NCBI RefSeq assembly: GCF_003415675.1
Contig: NZ_QFZK01000003.1
Coordinates: forward strand, 62,001-126,000
DNA length: 64,000 bases
DNA from: Rhodoferax lacus
GTDB taxonomy: Bacteria > Pseudomonadota > Gammaproteobacteria > Burkholderiales > Burkholderiaceae_C
Reading direction: 5' to 3'
Position numbers and translations under genes: made by a program. The notes under the pieces are model-generated. The model was given only the letters and a program-made list of their open reading frames with translations. It had not been told where the DNA came from and made no database searches. Shown piece after piece: positions 49,681-61,116 of this stretch; the stretch's first letter is position 1, and each line of letters begins with the position of its first letter.

Positions 49681-50169
49681 ATGGTCCAGCCCGTGATTGC
49701 CGTGTTCCCCGGCACCTTTGATCCCATGACCCTGGGTCACCAGGACCTGATCTCGCGCAGCGCCCGGCTGTTTTCCAGTGTGGTCGTGGCGGTGGCTGCA
49801 GCCCACCACAAGAAGACGCTGTTCACCCTGGACGAGCGGCTGGATATGGTGCGCACGGTGTTCGCTGCACAGGCCAATGTGCGGGTGGAGTCTTTCAGCG
49901 GCTTGGTGCGCGATTTTGCGGTGGCCCAAGGCGCCAGGGTCATGGTGCGCGGCGTGCGCTCGGTGACCGACTTTGACTACGAGGCCCAGCTGGCTGGCAT
50001 GAACCGCGCGCTGGCACCTGACGTAGACACGCTGTTCCTCACACCCGATTCGCGTTTCCAGTTCATCAGCAGCACCCTGGTGCGCGAGATTGCCACCCTC
50101 AAAGGGGATGTGCGGCAGTTTGTGGCACCGCAGGTGTTTGAGCGTCTGGCCGCCAAGCTGGCAGCCTGA
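49681..50169 (+). CDS. coaD: phosphopantetheine adenylyltransferase
   Basis: 162 residues. Next-to-last step of coenzyme A synthesis. PGTFDPMTLGHQDLI carries the TxGH nucleotidyltransferase motif and FISSTLVREIA the second ATP-binding motif. Start ATG 49681 after GGAGTGCGACC. Length is normal for the family. Confidence 0.96.
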   Translation: MVQPVIAVFPGTFDPMTLGHQDLISRSARLFSSVVVAVAAAHHKKTLFTLDERLDMVRTVFAAQANVRVESFSGLVRDFAVAQGARVMVRGVRSVTDFDYEAQLAGMNRALAPDVDTLFLTPDSRFQFISSTLVREIATLKGDVRQFVAPQVFERLAAKLAA

Positions 50170-50176
50170 GTGCTGT

Positions 50177-51598
50177 TTAAACCGGTGGCGAAGGCCATGG
50201 CTGCTGCGGCCCACGCAGTACCTCAAATGCACGGCTGAGCTGGAGAACACCCAGATCGTCAAAGCGCCTTCCGGCAATCTGCAGCCCTATGGGTAAACCG
50301 GTATGTGTATAGCCGCAGTTGATGCTGGCGGCCGGCTGCTCTGACATGTTGAAGGGCACGGTAAAGGCGATGTGTTCCAGCGGCCGCAAGGGGTCGTTGG
50401 TGGGCGAGGGCAGTTCGGCCTCAAAGGCCACGCACGGCGCGGTGGGCGAGATCACATAGTCAAAGGCATTGCAGGCCGCCACCGTGGCCACGCGGGTGGC
50501 GTGGAACTGGGCCATGGCCTTGAAGACCTGGGTGCCGGTCATGCCGGCCGCGCTGTCGGCCCAGGCGCGTATATACGGCAGCACCAACGCGCAGCGTTCT
50601 TCGGGCAAGGCTGCCAGGTCCAGGTGGGAGCGCATGCGCCAGGCGTGGTCCATGCCGTCCAACATGGTGCGCGTCAGAAAGGGCTGCATGGGCGTGACGA
50701 TGGCACCGGTGCTCTCCAGCAGCCGCGCTGCGCGCAGCACGGCGGACTGCACCTCCGGGTCCACCGGCAGGCCGCAACCGGCATCCAGCAGCAGGCCTAT
50801 GCGCACGCCGTCGAGCTGGCTCAAGGGGGTATCCCAGTTGTTCCAGTCAATGGCCGCAAAGGGCAGGCTCATGCTGTCGCGCTCGTCCGGCCAGGACAGG
50901 GCACGCATCATCAGCGCCGCATCGCCCACGCTGCGGGTCATGGGGCCGGCAGCGCGCCCGGTAAACGGCGGGTCTATCGGGATACGCCCCAGACTGGGCT
51001 TGAGGCTGAAGATGCCGCACCAGCTGGCGGGCAGGCGCAGGGATCCACCGATGTCGGTGCCCACATGCAGCGGGCCATAGCCTGCGGCCGCAGCGGCGGC
51101 GGCCCCGGCACTGGAGCCCCCGGGCGTCTTGCGGGTGTCCCAGGGGTTGCGTGCCAGCGGATGAAAGCTGGAGACGCCGGAGGACAGCATGCCGTAGTCG
51201 GGCATGGTGGTCTTGCAGAGCAGCACAGTGCCGGCTTCGCGCAGGCGGGCTGCGGGCGGCGAGTCTGCGGCCATTGGCGCACCATCGGTGGCCTGCGTAC
51301 CCAAGGGGCAGGGGTCGCCCTGTGTGGCGATGTTGTCCTTGAGGGTGACGGGCACGCCATCCAAGGCGCTTAAGGGGTGCTGGCTGAGCCAGCGGGACTC
51401 TGATGCGCGGGCAGCCTCCAGGGTGCGCTCGGGGCGCAGCAGGTAGCTGGCCTGGATATGCGGCTCCCACTGCGCCATGTGGTTGAGTGCCGACTGTGCC
51501 ACCTCCACCGGCGACAGCGCGCGGCAACTGTAGGCTGCCACCAGGGCTGCTGCGCTCCATTCGTGCAGAGGCAGGGATTGCTCGGTGGCGGTGCTCAT
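50177..51598 (-). CDS. amidase (amidase signature family)
   Basis: 473 residues. Ser-cisSer-Lys triad region visible: VTLKDNIATQG (Lys), GGSSAGAAAAAAAGYGPLHVGTD (cis-Ser) and DIGGSLRLPASWCG (nucleophile Ser). Start ATG 51598; the frame upstream overlaps the ferredoxin promoter. Substrate unknown; the end of another amidase-family gene (allophanate hydrolase) at the window start is unrelated in position. Confidence 0.93.
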   Translation of the reverse strand: MSTATEQSLPLHEWSAAALVAAYSCRALSPVEVAQSALNHMAQWEPHIQASYLLRPERTLEAARASESRWLSQHPLSALDGVPVTLKDNIATQGDPCPLGTQATDGAPMAADSPPAARLREAGTVLLCKTTMPDYGMLSSGVSSFHPLARNPWDTRKTPGGSSAGAAAAAAAGYGPLHVGTDIGGSLRLPASWCGIFSLKPSLGRIPIDPPFTGRAAGPMTRSVGDAALMMRALSWPDERDSMSLPFAAIDWNNWDTPLSQLDGVRIGLLLDAGCGLPVDPEVQSAVLRAARLLESTGAIVTPMQPFLTRTMLDGMDHAWRMRSHLDLAALPEERCALVLPYIRAWADSAAGMTGTQVFKAMAQFHATRVATVAACNAFDYVISPTAPCVAFEAELPSPTNDPLRPLEHIAFTVPFNMSEQPAASINCGYTHTGLPIGLQIAGRRFDDLGVLQLSRAFEVLRGPQQPWPSPPV

Positions 51599-51654
51599 GT
51601 TGTCAGTAGGTGATTGATGTTGTGACGGCCGGATTATCAGCCAGCTTGCGATAA

Positions 51655-52417
<763 letters not shown>

Positions 52418-52421
<4 letters not shown>

Positions 52422-53065
52422 GGTTCTTCCTTGGGTTGCGAATCAGAGTCTGCCAAAGCGGGAGCAGCGGGCTTGGGCAACTTGGGCCGGGGCGGCTTGC
52501 TGGTGTGGATCAGCATGGTGGCCCGGTCCATCTCGCCGGCCAGCAACTGCGGCAAGGCCTTTAGCGAGCGGTCAATAGCCTGGTCTATGGCGATGCGGTG
52601 GTCCAGCGAGGGCTTCTTGAGCACCCAGCCCACCACCTCGGACTTGTCCCCGGGATGGCCCACACCCAGGCGCAGGCGCCAGTAGTCTGGTGAGCCCAAT
52701 TGGGCGTGGATGTCGCGCAGGCCGTTGTGCCCGGCATGGCTGCCGCCCAGCTTGAGCTTGGCCTCACCCGGTGGCACATCCAGCTCGTCGTGGGCTACCA
52801 GAATTTCGTTGGGCGCGATCTTGAAGAAGCGCGCCAGTGCGGCCACCGACTTGCCCGACAGGTTCATAAACGTCTGCGGTTCCAGCAACCAGACGGTCTG
52901 GCCATTCACCGTGGTGCGTGCCACGAGGCCGTGGTAGCTGCGGTCCATGACCGGTTGCACCTTGAGCGCGCGCGCCGCGGCATCAATCCACCAGAAACCG
53001 GCGTTGTGGCGGGTGGCTTCGTATTCCGGGCCGGGATTGCCCAGGCCGACAAACAGTTTGATCAT
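52418..53065 (-). CDS. pth: peptidyl-tRNA hydrolase
   Basis: 215 residues. Rescues peptidyl-tRNA dropped from ribosomes. N-terminal [19 protein letters not shown] contains the catalytic Asn and His; [25 protein letters not shown] (Asp) and [12 protein letters not shown] follow. The C-terminal 20 residues ([18 protein letters not shown]) extend beyond most homologues. Confidence 0.96.
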
Positions 53066-53115
53066 GCGGGGATGGTAGGGGAAACAGGCGGTGCGGGAAA
53101 CAGGCTTACCAATGA

Positions 53116-53141
53116 CAACGGCCCACCGAGGTGGGCCGTTG
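53116..53141 (-). terminator. hairpin after rplY
   Basis: 11-bp perfect stem (CAACGGCCCAC with its complement) and loop CGAG, 20 bases after the rplY stop. The T-run after it is weak, so it may act as an attenuating or processing hairpin between rplY and pth rather than a strong terminator. Confidence 0.6.
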
Positions 53142-53161
53142 AGGCTGGCGCAAAAAGCTGA

Positions 53162-53833
53162 TTACTTCTTGGCAGCAGGCTTGGCAGCCGGAGCGGCCTT
53201 GGCTGCGGGCTTGCCACCCTTGCCGGCAGGTGCAGCAGCAGCGGCGTCAGCAGCAGGTGCCTCGACCACGGCGCCAGCGATCAGCACCACGGAGACCACC
53301 ACGGGGTTGTTCTTGCCGTGGGTCACAGCAGTCACGCCCTTGGGCAGAACCACGTCGGCCAGGTGCAGGGACTTGCCCTTCTTCAGGCCGCTCAGGTCTA
53401 CCTTGATGAACTCAGGCAGATCTGTGGGCAGGCACAGCACTTCGATTTCGGTCAGCACGTGGTTGGCGATGCAACCGTCGGTCTTGACGGCGGGGGACAG
53501 ATCGTCACCGAAGAAGTGCAATGGCACCTTCATGTGCAGCTTGGTGGAAGCGTCCACGCGCTGGAAGTCGATGTGCAGGATGAGCTGCTTGTAGGGGTGC
53601 ATTTGCACGTCACGCAGCAGAACCTTGTGTTCGGTACCGTTGAGTTCCATGTCCAGCACGGAAGCATGGAAGGCTTCCTTCTTGATGGCATGCCACAGCG
53701 CGTTGTGATCGAGTTCGATCAGCGTGGTGTCAATGTTGCTGCCGTAAACAATGCCAGGTGTGCGACCGGTATTGCGGAGACGGCGGCTCGCACCCGTGCC
53801 CTGCTTAGCGCGCTCAAAAGCGACAAATTTCAT
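53162..53833 (-). CDS. rplY: 50S ribosomal protein L25 (CTC form)
   Basis: 223 residues, the long two-domain TL5/CTC type: L25 domain about 1-95 ([34 protein letters not shown]) and a beta domain to about 190. The C-terminal 30 residues are Ala/Lys-rich ([12 protein letters not shown]). Binds 5S rRNA. Follows prs and precedes pth, the usual order in this group. Confidence 0.95.
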   Translation of the reverse strand: MKFVAFERAKQGTGASRRLRNTGRTPGIVYGSNIDTTLIELDHNALWHAIKKEAFHASVLDMELNGTEHKVLLRDVQMHPYKQLILHIDFQRVDASTKLHMKVPLHFFGDDLSPAVKTDGCIANHVLTEIEVLCLPTDLPEFIKVDLSGLKKGKSLHLADVVLPKGVTAVTHGKNNPVVVSVVLIAGAVVEAPAADAAAAAPAGKGGKPAAKAAPAAKPAAKK

Positions 53834-53879
53834 AACTTACTCCTGTAGGAGTCCACCGCGACCAGTGCGACTCCGGTTT

Positions 53880-53910
53880 AAAAAAACGCCGACTGCAGAC
53901 TGCAGCGGCG
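53880..53910 (-). terminator. Rho-independent terminator after prs
   Basis: On the minus strand a GC-rich stem-loop (CGCCG...CGGCG, with an internal CTGCAG pair and one bulge, 53887-53910) is followed by a run of seven T (53886-53880). It starts 20 bases after the prs stop. Confidence 0.85.
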
Positions 53911-53929
53911 CCTGCTTTTGTCCCGAACC

Positions 53930-54907
53930 TTAGAAAAGGTTCTCTTGGTCCGAGAACAAACTCATGACCGACTCACCCTTGGCAATGCGCTGGATCGTCT
54001 CTGCGATCAGCGGAGCCACGGTGAGTTGGCGAATCTTGGTGCACTGCATGGCGGCCGTGCTCAGGGGGATGGTGTCTGTCACCACCACTTCATCGAGTGC
54101 ACCGCCGCTGGCAATGCGCTCAATGGCGGGGCCCGAAAAAATCGGGTGTGTGCAATAGGCATACACCTTCTTGGCGCCGCGGGCCTTCAGCACTTCGGCG
54201 GCCTTGACCAGGGTACCGGCGGTGTCAATCATGTCGTCCATGATGACGCAGTTGCGGCCTTCGATTTCACCGATCACGTGCATCACTTCAGACACATTGG
54301 CGCGGGGGCGGCGCTTGTCGATGATGGCCAGATCGCAGTTGAGCTGCTTGGCCAGCGCACGGGCACGCACCACACCTCCCACGTCGGGCGAGACCACGAT
54401 CAGGTCTTCGTAGTTCTTCTGGCGCAGATCGCCCAGCAGCACGGGCGAGGCGTAGATGTTGTCTACGGGGATGTCAAAAAAGCCCTGGATCTGGTCGGCG
54501 TGCAAGTCCATGGTCAGCACGCGGGCCACGCCCACAGCCTGCAGCATATTGGCTACCACCTTGGCCGTGATCGGCACGCGGGTAGAGCGTGGGCGGCGGT
54601 CCTGTCGGGCATAACCAAAGTACGGAATGACGGCGCTGATGCGTTCGGCCGATGCGCGCTTGAGCGCATCCACCATGATCAGCAGTTCCATCAGGTTTTC
54701 GTTGGTGGGGGCACAGGTGCTTTGCACCACAAACACGTCCCGTGCACGCACGTTCTGGTTGATTTCAACGGTGACTTCGCCGTCCGAGAAACGACCGACT
54801 GTGGCCGCGCCCAGCGAAATGCCGAGGTTGTGCGCTATCGACGCAGCCATGCCAGGATTGGCATTGCCGGTGAAGACCATGAAATCGGGAGGAGTAGGTG
54901 CCTGCAT
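53930..54907 (-). CDS. prs: ribose-phosphate pyrophosphokinase
   Basis: 325 residues. Makes PRPP from ribose-5-phosphate and ATP. Motifs: [53 protein letters not shown] and the PRPP loop [13 protein letters not shown]. Directly downstream of tRNA-Gln, as in many betaproteobacteria; terminator at 53880-53910. Confidence 0.97.
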   Translation of the reverse strand: MQAPTPPDFMVFTGNANPGMAASIAHNLGISLGAATVGRFSDGEVTVEINQNVRARDVFVVQSTCAPTNENLMELLIMVDALKRASAERISAVIPYFGYARQDRRPRSTRVPITAKVVANMLQAVGVARVLTMDLHADQIQGFFDIPVDNIYASPVLLGDLRQKNYEDLIVVSPDVGGVVRARALAKQLNCDLAIIDKRRPRANVSEVMHVIGEIEGRNCVIMDDMIDTAGTLVKAAEVLKARGAKKVYAYCTHPIFSGPAIERIASGGALDEVVVTDTIPLSTAAMQCTKIRQLTVAPLIAETIQRIAKGESVMSLFSDQENLF

Positions 54908-54986
54908 GCGGAATCCAGCGAAAAGGTTTTGGGTTTACTTCGTAACTTTGCGCATTCCGTTGCGGACAGCGGTCCGGCAACAGATT

Positions 54987-55063
54987 TGGCAGGGGAGGAA
55001 GGATTCGAACCTTCGCATGCTGGAATCAAAATCCAGTGCCTTAACCAACTTGGCGACTCCCCT
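54987..55063 (-). tRNA. tRNA-Gln (anticodon TTG)
   Basis: 77 bases including the encoded CCA (54987-54989). Acceptor arm AGGGGAG (55063-55057) pairs with CTCCCCT (54997-54991); the anticodon stem CTGGA/TCCAG encloses TTTTGAT, giving anticodon TTG; the T loop contains GGTTCGAATCC. It lies between ispE and prs. Confidence 0.95.
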
Positions 55064-55073
55064 ACACGGGTGC

Positions 55074-55949
55074 CTAGCGAACGCTAGCCACCGATAAACC
55101 AGTTTTTCCATCGCTGTCTGCCCAACCCTTCAGCGGGTGAACATCCAAACTACTGCACAGCCTGACTTGCATGGCGCCAGGTGCGCTATCCAAATCTATC
55201 TCGTGCAACAAGTGCGCAAACACCGCACTTCCCGAGCCGGTCATCCGTCCGTTGAGTCCTTGGGATGCAAGCCACACAAGGGCTTGATTCACACCGGGGC
55301 ACAACTTCTGGGCTACGGCTTGCAGGTCGTTTTGTCCAAAGGACAGTGCGTCTGCAGCGAAGCCTGTGATTATAGCAGGCAAAGAATCGCGTTTTAGCTC
55401 AAGGTCCGAAAAAATCAATTTGGTATCCAGACCGGCTGCAGGCTTTACCACCACAAACTTCGCAAGCGGCAATTCTAGCGGAGAGATTTGCTCGCCAATG
55501 CCTTCCACCCATCCATGGCTACCGCTCAAAAAGAAGGGCACATCGGCACCCAGCTTCAGGCCGATTTCCATCAGCTTCTGAAGCGGCAGCTGCAAGCCCC
55601 ACAGGCGGTTCAGCGCCAGCAGGGTGGTGGCTGCGTCTGACGAGCCGCCCCCCATGCCAGCCTGCGCCGGAACAGATTTCAAAACCCCGATATGTGCACC
55701 CTGCGTGCAACCCGTTGCGGCCTGCAAGGCGCGGGCGGCCCGCACCGTCAGGTCGTCGGGCGGCAGTGTCCAGCTCAGGTCTTCGCGGCTGATAAGGCCA
55801 TCGTTGCGGACCTCGAAGTGCAGGGTGTCACACCAGTCAATCAGCATGAAGGCGGACTGCAGCAGGTGGTAGCCGTCATCGCGTCGGCCGGTGATGTGCA
55901 AGAACAGATTGAGTTTGGCCGGGGCCGGAAGGTCGTAGAGCGACTGCAT
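55074..55949 (-). CDS. ispE: 4-diphosphocytidyl-2-C-methyl-D-erythritol kinase
   Basis: 291 residues. MEP pathway of isoprenoid synthesis. GHMP kinase motifs: PAPAKLNLFLHITGRRDDGYH, SVPAQAGMGGGSSDAAT and, near the end, LNGRMTGSGSAVF. Start ATG 55949 (MQSLYDL); 24 more bases upstream stay open but add only MSGADNAA. Confidence 0.96.
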   Translation of the reverse strand: MQSLYDLPAPAKLNLFLHITGRRDDGYHLLQSAFMLIDWCDTLHFEVRNDGLISREDLSWTLPPDDLTVRAARALQAATGCTQGAHIGVLKSVPAQAGMGGGSSDAATTLLALNRLWGLQLPLQKLMEIGLKLGADVPFFLSGSHGWVEGIGEQISPLELPLAKFVVVKPAAGLDTKLIFSDLELKRDSLPAIITGFAADALSFGQNDLQAVAQKLCPGVNQALVWLASQGLNGRMTGSGSAVFAHLLHEIDLDSAPGAMQVRLCSSLDVHPLKGWADSDGKTGLSVASVR

Positions 55950-55981
55950 GGCGGCATTATCCGCGCCAGACAACGGGCGCC

Positions 55982-56494
55982 TCAGCGTTCCAGGATGATT
56001 TTCAGCTCGGCTTCCACGGCTTCGATATGGTGGGCCTGGATGCGGCCGTTTTCCAGGTCTTTGAGGTCCACCTGCCAGCCGGGGGCTGCGTCATCACGCC
56101 CCTGTAGCCAGGCAAACAGGCTGGCCACAGGCAGGTCGGAGCCGATGGCCTGGCGAACCAGCTCTTGCAGGGAGTTGAAGTTCTTCTGTTCACCGTTGGC
56201 CGTGAGGGTGGCGAAGTCGGTGTCCCACTGCATGCGGGCCAGCGTGGTGCCCAGGGGGGAGGTCAGTACCAACTCCCCTTTGGTTGGCCGGCCCTGCAGG
56301 TCAAAGTTGGCAGCAAGGGCCTGAACCGGCTTGCTGTACACCTTGAGTGAGAGCTTGCCCTGCCAGTGGGTCTCTTGCTCCAGGGGTAGCTTGGGTGCAG
56401 AAGGTGGGGTGGCACAGCCAGCGAGGCACGCCAGCGCCACCAGAAGACACGCCTGCTGAAAAGAGCGCAGGCTGGGGCGCAGACACATCAGCAT
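55982..56494 (-). CDS. lolB: outer-membrane lipoprotein insertion protein LolB
   Basis: 170 residues. Signal peptide with lipobox LAGC (ACLAGCATPP), then HWQGKLSLKV, FDLQGRPTKGELVLTSPLGTTLA and WQVDLKDLENGRI of the LolB family, which takes lipoproteins from LolA into the outer membrane. ATG 56494 or 56488 possible. Upstream of ispE, the usual order. Confidence 0.92.
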   Translation of the reverse strand: MLMCLRPSLRSFQQACLLVALACLAGCATPPSAPKLPLEQETHWQGKLSLKVYSKPVQALAANFDLQGRPTKGELVLTSPLGTTLARMQWDTDFATLTANGEQKNFNSLQELVRQAIGSDLPVASLFAWLQGRDDAAPGWQVDLKDLENGRIQAHHIEAVEAELKIILER

Positions 56495-56502
56495 CGCTGG
56501 TA

Positions 56503-58239
56503 TCACAGGGGGCTCAGGCGTTTGAGGGTTTCCAGCAAGGTGTCGTTGTCCGGGTTTTGTTGCAGGCCGTTTTTCCAGATGGCACGGGCCTTGTCCTGCT
56601 GGCCCATGTTCCAAAGTACCTCGCCCAGGTGGGCTGCGATCTCGGCGTCCTGGCGGCTCTCGTAAGCGCCTTCCAGAATTTTTGCGGCCTCGCTCAGGTT
56701 GCCACTGCGAAACTCCACCCAGCCCAGGCTGTCGAGTATGAAGGGGTCATTGGGTGCGAATTGCAGGGCTTTTTTGACCAACTCCCTGGCCTCGGGCAAG
56801 CGCAGTTTGCGGTCCGCCAGCGAATAGCCCAAGGCGTTGTAGGCATGCTTGTAATCGGGTTGCAGGGCGATGACTTCACGCAGCAGCTTCTCCATCTCGT
56901 CGATCTTGTCCAGCTTTTCGGCTGCCATGGCCAGGTCGTAGCGCAGTTCCACGTCGGTGGGGTTGGCCTGCAGCGCATCCTTCAAAAAATGGTAGGCCAG
57001 CTCAAACTGCTTGTAGTCGCGCAGCAGTTGCGATTCGGCATTGATTTTGGTGCGAGCGTCCTCTGCCAGGGTTTCCGGAGCATCGTGTATCAGGGCGCGC
57101 GCCTCGCTCAGCTTGCCCTGGCGCGCCAACAGGCTGGCCCGGCGTATGCTCACCCGGATGGCTTCCTGCGGGCTTTCAATCAGGGCCAGGTAGCGTTCCG
57201 CCTCGTCGGGTTTTTGTGTCTGATCGGCGATATCCGCCAGCAAGAAATACGCCTGCGACAGGCCCCGGTCGTTGGCAGCCGGGCTGTCGCTGGAGGTGTT
57301 GGCCGCCACACGCAATTGCACGAACCGTGTCAGTGATGTCTGTGCGTCGGCGAGCTGCTTATCTTGCAGCGCCAGTGAGCCACGCACAAGCCAGGCCTCG
57401 TCGAAGTCAGGATGTGTGGCGTTGACTTGCAGCACCTGCGTCCGGGCTTCGGCATAGCGCTGCGCTTCCAGCAGTTTGCGCACGTAGGCCATGTGCACTT
57501 CGGGCCGGGCCCCCGCTTTCAGGTAGCTCATCACCAGCACCTCGGCGCCTGGCAAGCCGGGGTCTATCAGCGCCAGCGCGAGTTGCAACGGCTCTTCGGC
57601 CTTGCGGTTCACGGCGGCACCCTTTTTGGCCGCATCCAGCGCACCCGTGCCATCACCGGCCAGCAGGCGCAAGGTGCCTATGGCTGCATAGGCGGCTGCA
57701 CCCGTGGTGGCGTTTGTCAGTTCAGAAGCCAGTGCCTGTTCTACGGCTTTGGTCGCAGCCTTCTTGTCGTCGACGCGCACGAAGTACCGCGGCAGCAGGG
57801 CAATGGCGGCGGCCCGCTCCTTGGGTTGCAGTGCTGCCAGGTAGCGTTTCGTGGGTTCTACGGTTTCTGGCAGCTTGTTCAAGCCAATCAAAATTTGCAG
57901 CAGGTAGCGGTTGGCGCTCTGCGAGGCGGGAAACTGGCGGCTCCAGCCCATTGCCGCCTGCAGCGCAGACTCTCCGGCGCGTGCCCGCAGGGCGATCTCT
58001 ACCGCGCGTTCATACAACTGCTCGGACCGGTCTTTTTGCGCCGCATCCAGCATCAGCTGGAAGGCGGATGACGCGTCATTGTTGTAAGAGCTCATCTCGG
58101 CCAGCAACAGCTCGTACATCAGGCTGCTGTTGAGTTCCGAGTTCAGCGGTGCTGCCTCCGTCTGTGCCCGGGCCAAAGGCCAGTTCAAGGCCAGCATGAG
58201 CAAAAGCGTGGAAATCTTGAGGCGCTTGGGTGGAGTCAT
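56503..58239 (-). CDS. tetratricopeptide-repeat protein, exported
   Basis: 578 residues. Signal peptide ending LARA-QT, then about ten or more TPR-like helix pairs (e.g. [63 protein letters not shown]). This periplasmic or outer-membrane TPR protein precedes lolB in many Burkholderiales. Start ATG 58239; a longer open frame upstream is only the antisense of mutM. Confidence 0.9.
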   Translation of the reverse strand: MTPPKRLKISTLLLMLALNWPLARAQTEAAPLNSELNSSLMYELLLAEMSSYNNDASSAFQLMLDAAQKDRSEQLYERAVEIALRARAGESALQAAMGWSRQFPASQSANRYLLQILIGLNKLPETVEPTKRYLAALQPKERAAAIALLPRYFVRVDDKKAATKAVEQALASELTNATTGAAAYAAIGTLRLLAGDGTGALDAAKKGAAVNRKAEEPLQLALALIDPGLPGAEVLVMSYLKAGARPEVHMAYVRKLLEAQRYAEARTQVLQVNATHPDFDEAWLVRGSLALQDKQLADAQTSLTRFVQLRVAANTSSDSPAANDRGLSQAYFLLADIADQTQKPDEAERYLALIESPQEAIRVSIRRASLLARQGKLSEARALIHDAPETLAEDARTKINAESQLLRDYKQFELAYHFLKDALQANPTDVELRYDLAMAAEKLDKIDEMEKLLREVIALQPDYKHAYNALGYSLADRKLRLPEARELVKKALQFAPNDPFILDSLGWVEFRSGNLSEAAKILEGAYESRQDAEIAAHLGEVLWNMGQQDKARAIWKNGLQQNPDNDTLLETLKRLSPL

Positions 58240-58290
58240 CGGGTCATAATAATCCAACACGAAAAGCCTTCGTTTACCAGCGACCACCCC

Positions 58291-59106
58291 ATGCCCGAAC
58301 TGCCCGAAGTAGAAGTCACCCGCCTGAGCTTCGAGGCCCGCATCCGGGGTGCCACCGTCCTCTCGGCCAGCCTGGGCAAACCCCTGCGCTGGCCTTTGGG
58401 CATAGCGACTGCGCAGCTCCAGGGGCAGGTGGTGCAGGCGGTGCGCCGCCGCGGCAAGTACCTGCTGATTGACCTGAACGAGGGCCTGCTGCTGGTGCAT
58501 CTGGGCATGTCGGGCAGTGTGGTCTTTGCGGACACCTTGGCAGAAGCCGGCAAGCACGACCACTTTGACCTGCTCACCACGCAGGGTACCTTGCGTCTGA
58601 ACGACCCCAGACGCTTTGGCGCCGTGGTGTTTGCGCCCAGTGAAGCCGATGCCATCGCGCAAAAGCTGCTGGGCCGCCTGGGCGTGGAGCCCTTGGGCGA
58701 CGGCTTTGATGCTGCCACGTTCTACCAGGCCCTGCAGCAGCGCAAGACCGCTATCAAGCAGGTCTTGCTGGCCGGTGAGGTGGTGGTCGGGGTGGGCAAT
58801 ATCTATGCGTCCGAAGCCCTGTTTTTGGCGGGCATCCGGCCCACCACCCGTGCCAACCGCCTGAGCCGACCGCGCGCGCTGCGATTGAAGGCCGCCATTC
58901 GCCAGGTGCTGGCGCTGGCGGTGGAAAAGGGCGGCAGCACATTGCGCGATTTCTCCAACGCGCAGGGCGAATCCGGCCACTTTCAGGAGGGCGCCATGGT
59001 CTATGGCCGCCAGGGCCAGCCCTGCCGCGTCTGCGGCACCGCCATCAAGGGTTTGCGCCAGGGCCAGCGCTCCACCTTTTTCTGCCCGCAATGCCAGAAG
59101 CCCTAG
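58291..59106 (+). CDS. mutM: formamidopyrimidine-DNA glycosylase
   Basis: 271 residues. Removes 8-oxoguanine and formamidopyrimidines. N-terminal PELPEVEV supplies catalytic Pro and Glu; helix-two-turn-helix [19 protein letters not shown]; zinc finger [10 protein letters not shown]...TFFCPQC at the end. Divergent from the TPR gene; works with MutY (61113-62156) in the GO repair system. Confidence 0.96.
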   Translation: MPELPEVEVTRLSFEARIRGATVLSASLGKPLRWPLGIATAQLQGQVVQAVRRRGKYLLIDLNEGLLLVHLGMSGSVVFADTLAEAGKHDHFDLLTTQGTLRLNDPRRFGAVVFAPSEADAIAQKLLGRLGVEPLGDGFDAATFYQALQQRKTAIKQVLLAGEVVVGVGNIYASEALFLAGIRPTTRANRLSRPRALRLKAAIRQVLALAVEKGGSTLRDFSNAQGESGHFQEGAMVYGRQGQPCRVCGTAIKGLRQGQRSTFFCPQCQKP

Positions 59107-59154
59107 TTAACAAGCCGGTTTGCAATGCTATATTGGCCCATCGCAGGGGGACAC

Positions 59155-61116
59155 TTGGCCACTTCATTTAATGAGCAACTTGACCAGCACGGTACATGGC
59201 GGCGTGAATTTGCGCTGCGCCTGAAATTGCTGGGCGAATGGCTGAATGACCACGATCTGCTCGACACAGCCGTGCAGGAGCGGCTCAAGCGCCTGGAGTC
59301 CCAGGTGCGTTCCGACAAGGTGATGGTGGCTTTTGTGGCCGAGTTCTCACGCGGCAAGTCGGAGATGATCAACGCCATCTTCTTTGCCGGCTATGGCCGG
59401 CGCATCATGCCCGCCAGCGCCGGCCGCACCACCATGTGCCCCACCGAAATGGGCTATGACGCCGAAGTGCCACCCTGCCTGCGCCTGCTGCCCATAGAAA
59501 CCCGGCTGCAACCCCAGGCCTTGATGGAATGGCGCATGGTGCCCGAGCAATGGACACGCATAGACCTGGATGTAGACAACCCCCAGCAGCTGGCCGCCTC
59601 CTTCGAGATGGTCTCGCAGACCCGCAAGGTGACGCAGGACGAGGCCCGTGCCCTGGGCTTCTGGCACAGCCAGGCGCCGGAAGACAATCCGCTGGTGGAT
59701 GCGGACGGCCTGGTGGAAGTGCCCAAATGGCGCCATGCCCTGATCAATATTGCGCACCCCTTGCTCAAGCAGGGCCTGGTGATTCTGGATACACCGGGGC
59801 TCAATGCTATTGGCGCCGAGCCCGAGTTGACCGTCAGCCTGATACCGCAAGCCCAGGCCGTGGTGTTCATCCTGGGCGCCGATACCGGTGTCACCAAGTC
59901 GGACCTGGCCATCTGGCGCGAGCACCTGGTGTCCGACAGCACCGGCACCGAGGCGCGGCTGGTGGTGCTCAACAAGATCGACACCCTGTGGGACGAACTG
60001 AGCACGCCCGAGCAGATCAGCGCGCAAATCGAACGCCAGAAGGCCACCACGGCGGACATTCTGGGTCTGCGCGCCGAGCAGGTCATTGCAGTGTCAGCCC
60101 AAAAGGGGCTGGTGGCCAAGGTCAGCCAGGACGAGGCGCTGCTGCAAAAGAGCTGCCTGGGTCTGCTGGAAAACGCCCTGGGCGAAGGCATGCTGCTGGA
60201 GCGCCAGCGCATCCTGCGCCTGGCCATGAACAACGGCATCTCCGAGCTGCGCACCGATACAGCCCGCACCATCCACATCCGCAAGCGCGACCTCACCGAG
60301 CAGAGCATGGAGCTCCAAGGCCTCAAGGGCAAGAACGCCGGTGTCATCAAACACATGAAGAGCCGCATCGCGCAGGAGCAGATCGACTTTGATCTGGGCG
60401 GTGCCAAGCTGCATGCGGTGCGCTCGGTGCACCTCAAGTTGCTCAAGGAGGTGTTCGATATTTTGGGTGCCAAGGTGCTCAAGGCCGAGATGGGCCAGCT
60501 CATAGAAGCCCTGACCCAAAAAGGCCTGAAGCTGGGCGTGAAAAAAGCCTATGGCGAAACCTTCACCCGGCTGCGCGCCAACTTTGCCACGGTGCAAAGA
60601 CTGACGGCCGAGATGCACAGCATGCTCTCGGTGATGTTCACGCAGCTCAATACCGAATATGGCTTTTCACTGCAGGCCATTCAGGAACCCGACCTGAACT
60701 TTTACCTGAACGATTTCGAGATGGCGCAGCGCAGCCACCTGCAGTACCTGGGCATCAGCAACGTCTTCAAGCTGGCCCAGCCCGAGTTTTCTGACCGGCT
60801 GGTGCGGGCGCTGTCCGCGCGGGTGCGCAGCATCCACGAGTCAGCCCTGAGCGAGGTGGAGTTCTGGAGCAAGTCGGCTGCGGCCCAACTGGACGCCCAG
60901 TTGCGCGAGCGTCGCCGTGCCTTTGTGCGGCGCATGGACGCGGTAGACCGCATCCAGCAGGCTGCCGGCGGCCTGGATGAGCGGCTGGATGAAATTGCCC
61001 AACAGGAAACCGGCCTGGACCAACTGGAGCAAAAGCTGATGGAGCTGACCTCACACCTGATCAACAGCCCGCAAGCCACTGCCGAGTCGCTGGATCTGGA
61101 AACCGCCTCCGCGTGA
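59155..61116 (+). CDS. dynamin-like GTPase
   Basis: 653 residues from TTG 59155, preceded by AGGGGGA; an ATG at 59125 would add 10 residues but has no ribosome site. GTPase motifs: G1 AEFSRGKSEMINAIF, G3 LDTPGLNAIG, G4 LVVLNKIDTLWDEL. A long helical region with coiled-coil character follows (about 340-650). Bacterial dynamin-like proteins remodel or protect membranes, some in phage defence. Its position between mutM and mutY, with a coupled GTGA junction to mutY, is notable. Confidence 0.88.
   Translation: MATSFNEQLDQHGTWRREFALRLKLLGEWLNDHDLLDTAVQERLKRLESQVRSDKVMVAFVAEFSRGKSEMINAIFFAGYGRRIMPASAGRTTMCPTEMGYDAEVPPCLRLLPIETRLQPQALMEWRMVPEQWTRIDLDVDNPQQLAASFEMVSQTRKVTQDEARALGFWHSQAPEDNPLVDADGLVEVPKWRHALINIAHPLLKQGLVILDTPGLNAIGAEPELTVSLIPQAQAVVFILGADTGVTKSDLAIWREHLVSDSTGTEARLVVLNKIDTLWDELSTPEQISAQIERQKATTADILGLRAEQVIAVSAQKGLVAKVSQDEALLQKSCLGLLENALGEGMLLERQRILRLAMNNGISELRTDTARTIHIRKRDLTEQSMELQGLKGKNAGVIKHMKSRIAQEQIDFDLGGAKLHAVRSVHLKLLKEVFDILGAKVLKAEMGQLIEALTQKGLKLGVKKAYGETFTRLRANFATVQRLTAEMHSMLSVMFTQLNTEYGFSLQAIQEPDLNFYLNDFEMAQRSHLQYLGISNVFKLAQPEFSDRLVRALSARVRSIHESALSEVEFWSKSAAAQLDAQLRERRRAFVRRMDAVDRIQQAAGGLDERLDEIAQQETGLDQLEQKLMELTSHLINSPQATAESLDLETASA

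Noticed and set aside
58240..59091. Minus-strand open frame that would extend the TPR protein upstream
   Set aside because: It is the antisense of mutM. A proper signal peptide begins at 58239.
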